Origin: Betaproteobacteria bacterium
Lineage (GTDB): Bacteria; Pseudomonadota; Gammaproteobacteria; Burkholderiales; SG8-39
Reading direction: 5' to 3'
Length of the DNA: 12,013 nt
NCBI GenBank assembly: GCA_029858545.1
Contig: JAOUFA010000073.1
Span: 1 to 12,013 of the forward strand
Positions 1 to 6,650 of this stretch are shown piece by piece. Below the pieces are notes generated by a model, which was given only the letters and a program-made list of their open reading frames with translations, searched no databases and was not told the DNA's origin. Every line of letters starts with the position of its first letter. Within the stretch, counting starts at the first letter, position 1. Position numbers and translations under genes: made by a program.

Positions 1-1370
1 CGCACCAGGTGCATCAGCGGATCGCTGATTTTCTCGACCATCGACTTGTCGAGTTCGGCCTCGGTACCGCTCATTACGAGCTGGACGTCCTTGTGGAGCT
101 CGCGTCCGAGGTCGCGTACCACGCGGTCGAAGCGGCTGAAGGTCTCGCCGATCGGCACCATGCGCAGTTGCAACGCGCCGTCGCGCACCTCCTGCACCAG
201 GCGCTCCAGGGTCGATGCCACCTCGGTCATGTCGCTGTCGGCGACGCGCCGCGCGGCGAGGTTCACCCCGGCGCTTGCGATCACCAGTTCGCCCACGAGG
301 GTGATGAGTTCGTCGAGCTTGTCGGCGCGCACGCGCACGAAGCTGCCGTCGGTCGCCCGGCGTTCCTTGACGACGCGCTGCTTGTCGAGCGCCGCGTCGA
401 CCAGTTCATTGGTCACCACGCCCCGATCGACGAGAATTTCGCCGATGCGGCGCTGTTCCGCGTCGGCCGCCTCGCCGCCGGTGGAATTGGATTCCTTTTG
501 CATCTTGAGTCCCTCCTGGAGTTCTTTGTCGGTGAGCGCGCCGCTCGCCACGAGCAGGTCACCGAGGCGGATTCGGTCCTCGGGCAGGCTGTTGATCAGG
601 TCAACGTAATCGGCGATCCGGCTGTGCGGCGCGAGGATGCGGATCCGGCAGTCATCGCGCAGGAATTCGAAGGCCCCTTCGATGGTCTTTTTGTCGGCCT
701 CGCTGCTGAAGTCGATTTCGAAGCCCATATAGCAGGACTCGGGGTCCATATCCGCCGCGTCGGGAAGCGCGTCGAACAGGCTGGTGATCGACTCGATCTT
801 TCCCAGCGTGCCGAGGTATCGCAGCGTGGCGAGCGGGTCCATGCCGTTGCGCATCACGTCGCGCCCGAAGCGCAGCGAGATATGCCAGGTTTCGCTCGCG
901 ACGGTCGGACCGGCGAGCGCCTCCGCGGTCGCCTCGTGCACCGGCACGGCTGCCACCGCGGGATAGAGAACCGGCGACGATCCCAAATAGGCGCCGAGCT
1001 GGCCGGCCAGCACGTTTCCCGCCTCCAGCAGCATCGGGTCGGGCGTCGCGTCGCCCGTCGCGAGGCCGTCGATCAGCAGGGAGACATGGTCGCCGCAGGA
1101 AAGGAGCAGCGCGATCAGATCGGCGTTCACCACCAGGTCTCCGGCGCGCACGTCGACCAGCACGCTTTCCATCACGTGGGTCAGGCTGACGATCGCGTCG
1201 AGCTCGTAGACTCCGGCCGACCCCTTGATCGTGTGCGCGGCGCGAAACACGGCATCGATCAGCTCGGTTTCGCCGGGCGCTTTTTCGAGCCGCAGCAGCG
1301 CCGCCTCCATCTCGCGCAGCAGATCCCTGCTTTCGGCGACGAAGGTTTGATATACGGGTTGAGAGGTCAT
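1..1370 (-). CDS. cheA: Chemotaxis histidine kinase CheA (N-terminal part; cut by left edge)
   Basis: CheA autophosphorylates on ATP and passes phosphate to CheY under receptor control, in the cytoplasmic receptor array. The ATG at 1370 opens a frame that stays open to the edge (456 residues visible). Residues 1-110 form an HPt (P1) domain with phospho-acceptor His46 in AAHTIKGSAG. Residues about 175-265 resemble the P2/linker region (TWHISLRFG, then DPLATLRYL). Residues 268-331 hold two 24-residue motifs, RLGxxLVxxG...Q and RIGxxLVxxG...Q, resembling MshEN. P3 dimerisation starts near residue 343 (VRVRADKLDELITLVGELV), and the visible end, EKISDPLMHLVR, is the beginning of the kinase N box. 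The rest of the ATPase and the CheW-like domain are outside. It lies 29 bases after the STAS gene, so it is probably the fourth gene of the receptor-cheY-STAS-cheA operon. A GGGAG about 10 bases upstream may be the ribosome site. Confidence 0.95.
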   Translation of the reverse strand, partial: MTSQPVYQTFVAESRDLLREMEAALLRLEKAPGETELIDAVFRAAHTIKGSAGVYELDAIVSLTHVMESVLVDVRAGDLVVNADLIALLLSCGDHVSLLIDGLATGDATPDPMLLEAGNVLAGQLGAYLGSSPVLYPAVAAVPVHEATAEALAGPTVASETWHISLRFGRDVMRNGMDPLATLRYLGTLGKIESITSLFDALPDAADMDPESCYMGFEIDFSSEADKKTIEGAFEFLRDDCRIRILAPHSRIADYVDLINSLPEDRIRLGDLLVASGALTDKELQEGLKMQKESNSTGGEAADAEQRRIGEILVDRGVVTNELVDAALDKQRVVKERRATDGSFVRVRADKLDELITLVGELVIASAGVNLAARRVADSDMTEVASTLERLVQEVRDGALQLRMVPIGETFSRFDRVVRDLGRELHKDVQLVMSGTEAELDKSMVEKISDPLMHLV

Positions 1371-1399
1371 GCCTTGGGTGCTCCCGAAGAGGGGGACTG

Positions 1400-1750
1400 T
1401 CAGCGTGCGCGCGAGGAAATGACCACCGGGTCGCCGAAGTAGCCGCCCAGGTCGTACAAGTCGATCGCTTCGAGCGACGCCGCGCTATGCGCGGTGAGCC
1501 GCACGAACTTGTCTTCCTTCGCCGCCGCGCGCTTGGCGAGCAGCAGGAGTTGAATGCCGGCGGTGTCGATTTCGCTCACGCCCGAGAGATCGATCTCGAG
1601 CTCAGCGCCGCGCGCCAGCGCATCGAGCAGGATCTGCTTGTGCTCGGCAGCCTCGTAAATCGTCATCGGGCCCTGCATGGCAACGCGCTGCTGTGCGCGT
1701 CTTACCGCGCCAGTACGCTTGCGAGCGGGGGTAGCCGGGCGTTTGGCCAT
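1400..1750 (-). CDS. STAS-domain protein of the chemotaxis operon
   Basis: This 116-residue protein has a basic N-terminal tail (residues 1-22, many Arg/Lys) and then one STAS domain (about 28-112), the fold of anti-sigma-factor antagonists such as SpoIIAA and of MlaB. The signature is ELEIDLSGVSEIDTAGIQLLLLA; the loop that carries the phosphorylated Ser in SpoIIAA reads D62-T-A-G here. Ala therefore sits where I would align the phospho-Ser, with Thr63 just before it. That makes classical SpoIIAA-type phospho-switching doubtful. It lies 21 bases after cheY and 29 before cheA, so it is probably co-transcribed and may act as a protein-interaction module in the array. Its exact role is unknown. 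Met25 is an alternative start; I kept the first ATG because it fits the intergenic spacing. The ribosome site is weak (GAGA). Confidence 0.88.
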   Translation of the reverse strand: MAKRPATPARKRTGAVRRAQQRVAMQGPMTIYEAAEHKQILLDALARGAELEIDLSGVSEIDTAGIQLLLLAKRAAAKEDKFVRLTAHSAASLEAIDLYDLGGYFGDPVVISSRAR

Positions 1751-1771
1751 GTCTGTCTCGGATCGCGGCGT

Positions 1772-2140
1772 TCAGGCCGGCATCAGCTTGCTGACGGCAT
1801 GCAGAATCTGCTCCGGGCGGAAGGGTTTGACCACCCAGGCCTTCGCCCCGGCACGCTGTCCTTCCTCCTTGCGGCTTTCGCGCGACTCGGTGGTAAGCAT
1901 CATCACCGGCACGAAGCGATAATCCGCGCGCTTCTTGATTTCCTTGACGAAGGTAATGCCATCCATCACCGGCATGTTCACGTCGCAAATCACGAGGTTG
2001 ACCTTGTTGCCATCGAGCTTGGCGAGCGCGTCCTGGCCGTCCACCGCCTCGGTAACGTCGTAGCCCGCGGCCTTCAGCGCGATCGAAACCACTTCGCGCA
2101 GCGAAGCCGAATCGTCGATAACCATGATTTTCTTGCCCAT
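1772..2140 (-). CDS. cheY: CheY-type single-domain response regulator
   Basis: This 122-residue receiver domain has no output domain. All active-site residues are visible: the acid pair Asp9/Asp10, phospho-acceptor Asp53 in VICDVNMP, Thr83/Thr84 and Lys105 in the VVKPF motif. It should accept phosphate from CheA and signal to a motor or other effector. The frame is open for 63 more codons upstream, but that stretch is the receptor gene read in another frame. The ATG at 2140 is chosen because it follows a full AGGAGG, 6 bases away, and gives the standard MGKKIMVIDDSASLR beginning. It lies 10 bases after the receptor stop and 21 bases before the STAS gene. The sequence is close to the small PilG/CheY type that often sits beside CheA. 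An identity as the motor-binding CheY rather than an auxiliary one cannot be settled here. Confidence 0.94.
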   Translation of the reverse strand: MGKKIMVIDDSASLREVVSIALKAAGYDVTEAVDGQDALAKLDGNKVNLVICDVNMPVMDGITFVKEIKKRADYRFVPVMMLTTESRESRKEEGQRAGAKAWVVKPFRPEQILHAVSKLMPA

Positions 2141-2144
2141 CTGA

Positions 2145-2152
2145 CACCTCCT
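2145..2152 (-). promoter_or_regulatory. Strong Shine-Dalgarno of cheY overlapping the receptor stop codon
   Basis: On the minus strand the sequence is AGGAGGTG, with AGGAGG six bases from the cheY ATG. The first two bases of AGGAGG are the last two bases of the upstream receptor's TAG stop (2153-2151). Ribosomes finishing the receptor therefore terminate on the cheY ribosome site, a usual arrangement for coupled translation. This site also decides the cheY start. Confidence 0.8.
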
Positions 2153-3356
2153 AGAAGTAAGTGACTTCGTGCTCGGCGGATGCGCCGCGCGCCTTGCCCT
2201 GCAAATTTGCGAATTCCTCGTGCGTGGTGAAGGATTCCGCCATCCCGGCAAGCCAGTCTTCGAGACTGAGCGTTTCCTCCTCGCGCCGCTCGGCCAGCAC
2301 GCCGAGTTGCGCCATGCCCTGCGCCGCATGGCTCAATATCTGGCTGATGCGGTCCTGGAACTGGAAATCCACCAGCGCCTCGGAAATGCGTTCGCGCAGC
2401 GCCTTGCCCTCGGTCTCCATGCCGTGTACCGACTGCGACAATCCCTGGGTCAGGTCCTTGAAGCGCGCGATCACCGACAGGATGTCGCGCTCGGCCTTCT
2501 GGATCGATGACGCCTCGGCGTCGGTGGAGGTGCCGTCGCCAAACATGCCCGCGAGGGAGTGATTGACCGCGTCGACCTTCTTGGAGATCCGATCGCCCAT
2601 CTCGGCCGACTGCCCGGAGAGCTGGCGCATTTCGCCGACTACCACCGCGAAAGCCTTGCCCGCCTCGCCCGCGCGCGATGCCTCGATCGCGCCATTGAGC
2701 GCGAGCAGGCGTATTTGCAGCGCGATCTGGCGCACATCGGCCGCCATTTCCTGCAGGCTCGATGCATAGCCGCGTACCTGCTCGAGAATCGATTCCTTGC
2801 TGCGGTGCAGTTCCTGCAGCACCCCGATCACGCGCGCGAGTTGCGCCTCGCCGCCGTTAATAATCATCACCGCGTCTTCCTCGCGTCCCTCTTCGCTGCG
2901 CACCGTGACCTTGGAGGCGGAGAGCGTGGCGCCCAGGTGCTCGACCATATCGCCGAAATTGCGCGTCAGGCTGGTCATCGCGCCGTCGGCGCTCTCGCGC
3001 GAGGTCTGGATTTGCTGCGCCCAGACTGGCAGACCGCGCGCACACAGCTCGCGCAGGCGGGAAGTGCGGTCGGCGGCCTCGCGTGCCGCCTGTTCAAGTC
3101 CCGCGCCATGGGCGCGGTTCAGGTAACGACCGGCGGCGACCGAACCCCCGAGCAGCAAGGGCGCGAAAATCGCACTGAGGATTCCCCACTGCCCCAGGAG
3201 CAGGATCATCGCCGCTCCCGCGACACCGAGCGCCACCGGAACGACAAACTGGGCGGAGCGCCACGACCGTCCGCCCGTGGCGGGAACCGCACCGGCAGAG
3301 ATACCTGCCGCCCCGGCGTGACTACCGGTCGGGACGTTCCATTGCCGTGTCGACAT
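2151..3356 (-). CDS. Short methyl-accepting chemotaxis receptor with a CheZ-like C-terminus
   Basis: This is a chemoreceptor of 401 residues from the ATG at 3356. A GTG at 3428 would add 24 residues; neither start has a good ribosome site. A Gly/Ala-rich N-terminus leads to two closely spaced hydrophobic segments (about 37-56 and 59-76), a membrane hairpin with essentially no periplasmic sensor. A long helical cytoplasmic region follows. Its signalling tip (about 212-248) reads IRLLALNGAIEASRAGE then AFAVVVGEMRQL, clearly an MCP hairpin tip, but the usual QTN is QIR. Near the end, VDFQFQDRISQIL contains an Asp335-x-x-x-Gln339 pattern that resembles the catalytic helix of the CheY-P phosphatase CheZ. 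The last residues, EHEVTYF, form an acidic tail ending in Phe. It is first in the operon, directly before cheY. The MCP class is certain; the ligand and the meaning of the C-terminus are not. Confidence 0.9.
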   Translation of the reverse strand: MSTRQWNVPTGSHAGAAGISAGAVPATGGRSWRSAQFVVPVALGVAGAAMILLLGQWGILSAIFAPLLLGGSVAAGRYLNRAHGAGLEQAAREAADRTSRLRELCARGLPVWAQQIQTSRESADGAMTSLTRNFGDMVEHLGATLSASKVTVRSEEGREEDAVMIINGGEAQLARVIGVLQELHRSKESILEQVRGYASSLQEMAADVRQIALQIRLLALNGAIEASRAGEAGKAFAVVVGEMRQLSGQSAEMGDRISKKVDAVNHSLAGMFGDGTSTDAEASSIQKAERDILSVIARFKDLTQGLSQSVHGMETEGKALRERISEALVDFQFQDRISQILSHAAQGMAQLGVLAERREEETLSLEDWLAGMAESFTTHEEFANLQGKARGASAEHEVTYF

Positions 3357-3447
3357 TGCGGTCACTTGAAGTATTCTCGTTACAGTGGATTCGTAGGAGC
3401 GACAGAGGCTGGGTTGTAGGACGGACACTTACAGGACTGTTGAATGG

Positions 3448-3475
3448 ATATTAGTTCCTATTGAACTGATGTTGC
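3448..3475 (-). promoter_or_regulatory. Possible sigma-70 promoter of the chemotaxis operon
   Basis: On the minus strand TAATAT (3453-3448) matches the -10 consensus at 5 of 6 positions. A weak -35, GCAACA (3475-3470), lies 16 bases away. Transcription would begin near 3441, about 85 bases before the preferred receptor ATG or about 13 before the GTG alternative. The surrounding 3430-3540 stretch is noticeably AT-richer than the genes. I saw no flagellar sigma-28 GCCGATAA box. This is inference from motif matching only. Confidence 0.3.
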
Positions 3476-3967
3476 GCATCACTTCCATCGTGAAGACGAA
3501 ATTTTGCAAATCATTCCGTGAATTTGGTCACATCGGGAAACTGTCAAAGGGTCCCGCGCCGCGCCATTCCGCCTTGGTCTGCATGGAAGTGGACGGTCGC
3601 TCTGTCGAGTTGCTTATACGGGCATCGACGGGACTGATCCGCGCCGAAATGCTCTCGCTCGCCGTTGCCGCGAGACCGCGCCGCGGGCACGCCGCCTCGG
3701 CCCCGGAACGCTGTGATTCCCGCGTGCCTGGCGCGTCGGCGACCGCGCTAAGTTCTTGCTTCCTTGCTCGAATGGGAAATGATCGCCATCGATACGGCAG
3801 TTCCAATTCGGCGCCAGCACGCCGCACGCTGCGCGCGCAGTGAACCTGTCCAGCCACCGCGCGCCGGGATTTGGGCGGCCTCCGTGTCCCCGCTGCCTGT
3901 ACGATTCCCAGCGGGGCGACACGCGCCTACCTCGCCCCCGATTCGCGGAACAGCTGCCATCCCCCGG
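3476..3967. other. Non-coding divergent spacer between the chemotaxis operon and prfB
   Basis: About 500 bases lie between the two divergent transcription units. Open frames here (for example 3469-3843 plus, 3528-3857 minus) look like chance frames in GC-rich DNA: they lack ribosome sites, have no recognisable domain and are Arg/Ala/Ser-rich. No tRNA T-loop signature is visible. A TTGACA occurs on the minus strand at 3547-3542, but no acceptable -10 follows at 16-18 bases. A hairpin is listed separately at 3884-3922. Otherwise I see nothing assignable. Confidence 0.6.
3884..3922. repeat. Inverted repeat (hairpin) upstream of the prfB promoter
   Basis: CCCCGCTG (3888-3895) and CAGCGGGG (3909-3916) are perfect 8-base complements around a 13-base loop. 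After a 2-base bulge, GTGT (3884-3887) and ACAC (3919-3922) extend the pairing by 4 more. No T-run follows on either strand, so it is not a normal intrinsic terminator. It ends about 46 bases before the prfB -10 box, where a regulator site or a structural element is possible. Confidence 0.45.
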
Positions 3968-3973
3968 TATAAT
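3968..3973 (+). promoter_or_regulatory. prfB promoter -10 box (TATAAT)
   Basis: A perfect TATAAT lies 19 bases before the prfB ATG, in the context CCGGTATAATTTGGC. No convincing -35 stands 16-18 bases upstream (GCGGAA at 17). The start of transcription would be near 3980, giving a very short leader of about 13 bases. The prfB-lysS pair is probably transcribed from here. Confidence 0.6.
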
Positions 3974-3992
3974 TTGGCTTTTTTGGGACGCC

Positions 3993-5097
3993 ATGGAAGC
4001 CGAACGCATCAACCAGATCGCCGCCTCGCTCGAGGACCTGCAAACGCGCTGCGCCGAACTGCGGAGGTATCTTTGACTTCGATGCCAAGCGCGAACGCCT
4101 CCTAGTACTCAATAGCGAACTCGAAGATCCGAAGCTGTGGGACAACCCGCAGCGCGCCCAGGAACTCGGCAAGGAAAAGAAATCCCTCGAAGCGGTGCTG
4201 GTCTCGCTTACGCGCGTGGGCGGTGAAATCGGCGATGCCCGCGAACTTTTCGAACTTGCGCGCATCGAGGGCGACGACGTCTCGCTCGAGACGCTCGGAC
4301 GCGACGCGCGGACGCTGGAGAAGGAGGTGGCGGGAATCGAATTCCGCCGCATGTTCTCGAACCCGCTCGACCCGAACAACTGCTTTCTCGACATCCAGGC
4401 GGGCTCGGGCGGCACCGAGGCGCAGGACTGGGGCGCGATGCTCGAGCGCATGTATCTCAGGTACTGCGACCACAAGGGGTTCAAAGCCGAGATCCTCGAG
4501 CAGACCGAGGGCGAGGTGGCCGGCATCAAGAGCGCGACGCTCAAGATCACGGGCGACTACGCGTATGGCCATTTGCGTACCGAAAGCGGCGTGCACCGCC
4601 TGGTGCGCAAGTCCCCGTTCGATTCGAATGCGCGCCGGCATACCTCGTTTGCGAGCGTGTTCGTCTATCCCGAAATCGACGAGACGATCGAAGTCGAGAT
4701 CAATCCGGCGGACCTGCGCGTGGACGTGTATCGCGCATCGGGGGCGGGTGGCCAGCACGTCAACAAGACCGAATCCGCGGTGCGCATTACGCACCTGCCG
4801 ACCAACATCGTGGTGCAGAGCCAGAACGACCGCTCGCAGCATCGCAACCGCGCGGAGTGCATGGCGATGCTGAAGAGCCGTCTGTACGAACTGGAGTTGC
4901 GCAAGCGCATGTCGCAGCAGTCCAAGCTCGAGGATGCGAAGACCGATATCGCCTGGGGACACCAGATTCGCAGCTACGTGCTCGATCAGTCACGCATCAA
5001 GGATCTGCGCACCGGCGTCGAGGTCGGCAATACGCAGGGCATGCTCGACGGCGATCTCGACGAATTCATCAGTGCGAGCCTGAAACAGGGAGTCTGA
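3993..5097 (+). CDS. prfB: Peptide chain release factor 2 (RF2), expressed by programmed +1 frameshift
   Basis: RF2 reads UGA and UAA stops in the ribosomal A site and releases the finished protein. The product is 367 residues, like the roughly 365 of the family, but it is encoded in two frames: 27 codons from the ATG at 3993 (MEAERINQIAASLEDLQ...), an in-frame TGA at 4074-4076, then continuation in the +1 frame from GAC at 4075. The specificity tripeptide Ser-Pro-Phe is at 207-209 and the catalytic Gly-Gly-Gln at 252-254. Position 248, equivalent to E. coli residue 246, is Ala, as in most bacteria and unlike the Thr of E. coli K-12. The frameshift makes synthesis self-limiting: abundant RF2 terminates at codon 28. 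lysS follows after 2 bases. The start is fixed by the standard RF2 N-terminus; its ribosome site is weak (GGGA). Confidence 0.97.
4063..4077 (+). promoter_or_regulatory. prfB programmed +1 frameshift site
   Basis: The sequence is GGAGGT-AT-CTT-TGA-C. A Shine-Dalgarno-like GGAGGT (4063-4068) lies just upstream of the slippery CTT (4071-4073), followed by the UGA stop and C, the weak-termination context. This matches the canonical bacterial site TATCTTTGAC exactly. The ribosome slips forward one base on CUU/UUU when RF2 is scarce and then reads GAC. The gene is therefore not a broken pseudogene. Confidence 0.96.
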
Positions 5098-5099
5098 TC

Positions 5100-6617
5100 G
5101 TGACACAAGACAGGAAGCCGGACGGCGAGGCGCCGCAGGACGAGAACAAGATCGTCGCCGAGCGGCGCGAGAAGCTGCATGCGTTGCGCGCGCTGGGGGG
5201 AGCCTATCCGAACGACTTTCGCCGCGCGGACCTGGCGGCGCGGCTCGCCGACGAGCATGGCGCGCTCGACAAGGCCGCGCTCGAGGCAAGGCGGGTCGAG
5301 GTCGCGGTGGGCGGTCGCATGATGCTGAAGCGCGTCATGGGCAAGGCGAGCTTCGCCACGATTCAGGACGGCTCGGGCCGTATTCAGATCTACGTCTCGA
5401 ACGACATCACCGGCGAGGCCGAGCACGAGACCTTCAAGCACTGGGACCTCGGCGACGTCATCGGCGTGCGCGGTACGCTGTTCAAGACCAACAAGGGCGA
5501 ACTCACGGTGAACGCGAGCGAACTGCGGCTGCTCGCCAAGGCTCTGCGCCCGCTGCCCGAGAAGTTCCACGGCCTGTCCGACCAGGAAATGCGCTACCGA
5601 CAGCGCTACGTGGACCTGATCGTCAACCCGCAGGTGCGCGATGTGTTCGCCGCGCGCTCGCGCATCGTGCAGTCGCTGCGTGAAACGCTGGTCGCCGAGA
5701 GCTACCTCGAGGTCGAAACGCCGATGATGCAGCCGATCCCCGGCGGCGCGGCGGCCAAGCCCTTCACGACGCACCACAACGCGCTCGACATGCAACTGTT
5801 CCTGCGCATCGCGCCCGAGTTGTATCTGAAACGCCTGGTGGTGGGCGGCATCGAACGCGTGTTCGAGATCAACCGCAACTTCAGGAACGAAGGCATGTCG
5901 ACGCGCCACAATCCCGAATTCACGATGCTCGAGCTGTACTGCGCGTACGAGGAGTGCGCGTACATGATGGACCTCACCGAGCGGCTGGTGCGTGGCGCGG
6001 CGCAAACCGCCTGCGGCGGACTGGCGGTGAGCTACCAAGGCAAGACAATCGACTTCGGTGGACGGTTTGCGCGCCTGCCGATTCCCGAAGCGATCCGCAA
6101 ATGGGGCGGACCGGCCTGCGCCACGGCGGACCTGCGCGACCGCGCCTTTCTTGCCGACCAACTCGACAGGCGCGGCGTGGCGTACCACGCCGCGCAGGGC
6201 TGGGGATCGTTGCAACTGATGCTGTTCGAGGCCGCGGCGGAGAAGCACCTCGTCGATCCGACTTTCATGCTCGACTTTCCGGCCGAGGTCTCTCCGCTCG
6301 CGCGCCGGCGCGACGCCGACCCCGAACTCACCGACCGCTTCGAACTGTTCATCGATACCAAGGAAATCGCCAATGGTTTCTCGGAGTTGAACGACCCCGA
6401 GGACCAGGCCGAGCGCTTTGGCGACCAGGCGAGGAAAAAGGAAGCCGGCGATCAGGAAGCCATGTACTACGACGCCGATTACATCCGCGCGATGGAGTAC
6501 GGCCTGCCGCCCACCGCGGGCGCGGGAATCGGCATCGATCGCCTGGTGATGCTGCTTACCGACAGCGCGTCGATCCGCGACGTGATCCTGTTTCCGCATA
6601 TGCGGCCGGAGGGCTAG
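5100..6617 (+). CDS. lysS: Lysyl-tRNA synthetase, class II
   Basis: This enzyme charges tRNA-Lys with lysine using ATP, in the cytoplasm. From the GTG at 5100 it has 505 residues, the usual length of bacterial class II LysS. An OB-fold anticodon-binding domain occupies about 60-165 (VGGRMMLKRVMGKASFATIQD). The catalytic domain follows: motif 1 near 180-215 (SYLEVETPMMQPIPGGAAAKPF), motif 2 with RNFRNEG at 259-265, and motif 3 GAGIGIDRLVM with Gly474 and Arg481. The frame is open upstream, but that part overlaps prfB; the GTG has AGGGAG 7 bases before it, inside the end of prfB, and is 2 bases after the prfB stop. The prfB-lysS order is the same as in E. coli and implies co-transcription and coupled translation. 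It ends 33 bases from the convergent transporter gene. Confidence 0.97.
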   Translation: MTQDRKPDGEAPQDENKIVAERREKLHALRALGGAYPNDFRRADLAARLADEHGALDKAALEARRVEVAVGGRMMLKRVMGKASFATIQDGSGRIQIYVSNDITGEAEHETFKHWDLGDVIGVRGTLFKTNKGELTVNASELRLLAKALRPLPEKFHGLSDQEMRYRQRYVDLIVNPQVRDVFAARSRIVQSLRETLVAESYLEVETPMMQPIPGGAAAKPFTTHHNALDMQLFLRIAPELYLKRLVVGGIERVFEINRNFRNEGMSTRHNPEFTMLELYCAYEECAYMMDLTERLVRGAAQTACGGLAVSYQGKTIDFGGRFARLPIPEAIRKWGGPACATADLRDRAFLADQLDRRGVAYHAAQGWGSLQLMLFEAAAEKHLVDPTFMLDFPAEVSPLARRRDADPELTDRFELFIDTKEIANGFSELNDPEDQAERFGDQARKKEAGDQEAMYYDADYIRAMEYGLPPTAGAGIGIDRLVMLLTDSASIRDVILFPHMRPEG

Positions 6618-6650
6618 GCGGGAAGCGGGTCCGCTGCGCGCGGCGCCACG

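Noticed and set aside
9..1442. Plus-strand open frame of 477 codons at the left end
   Set aside because: It is the antisense of cheA, whose minus-strand frame shows HPt, P3 and N-box motifs. It also overlaps the STAS gene's end.
3528..3857. Small minus-strand open frame (109 codons) in the divergent spacer
   Set aside because: No ribosome site, low-complexity Arg/Ser/Ala composition, no family resemblance; overlaps several equally unconvincing frames on both strands.
3993..4076. prfB as a pseudogene because of an early in-frame TGA
   Set aside because: The stop lies in the canonical RF2 frameshift context and the +1 frame continues the protein without damage.
4986..6599. Long antisense open frame (537 codons) opposite lysS
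   Set aside because: Its product is His/Arg/Val/Gln-rich without any recognisable domain, as expected for the complement of a GC-rich gene; lysS on the plus strand is complete with all motifs.
6618..6650. Shared terminator between convergent lysS and the transporter gene
   Set aside because: Only a 5-base pairing with a 2-base loop (AGCGG/CCGCT) is present and there is no T-run.
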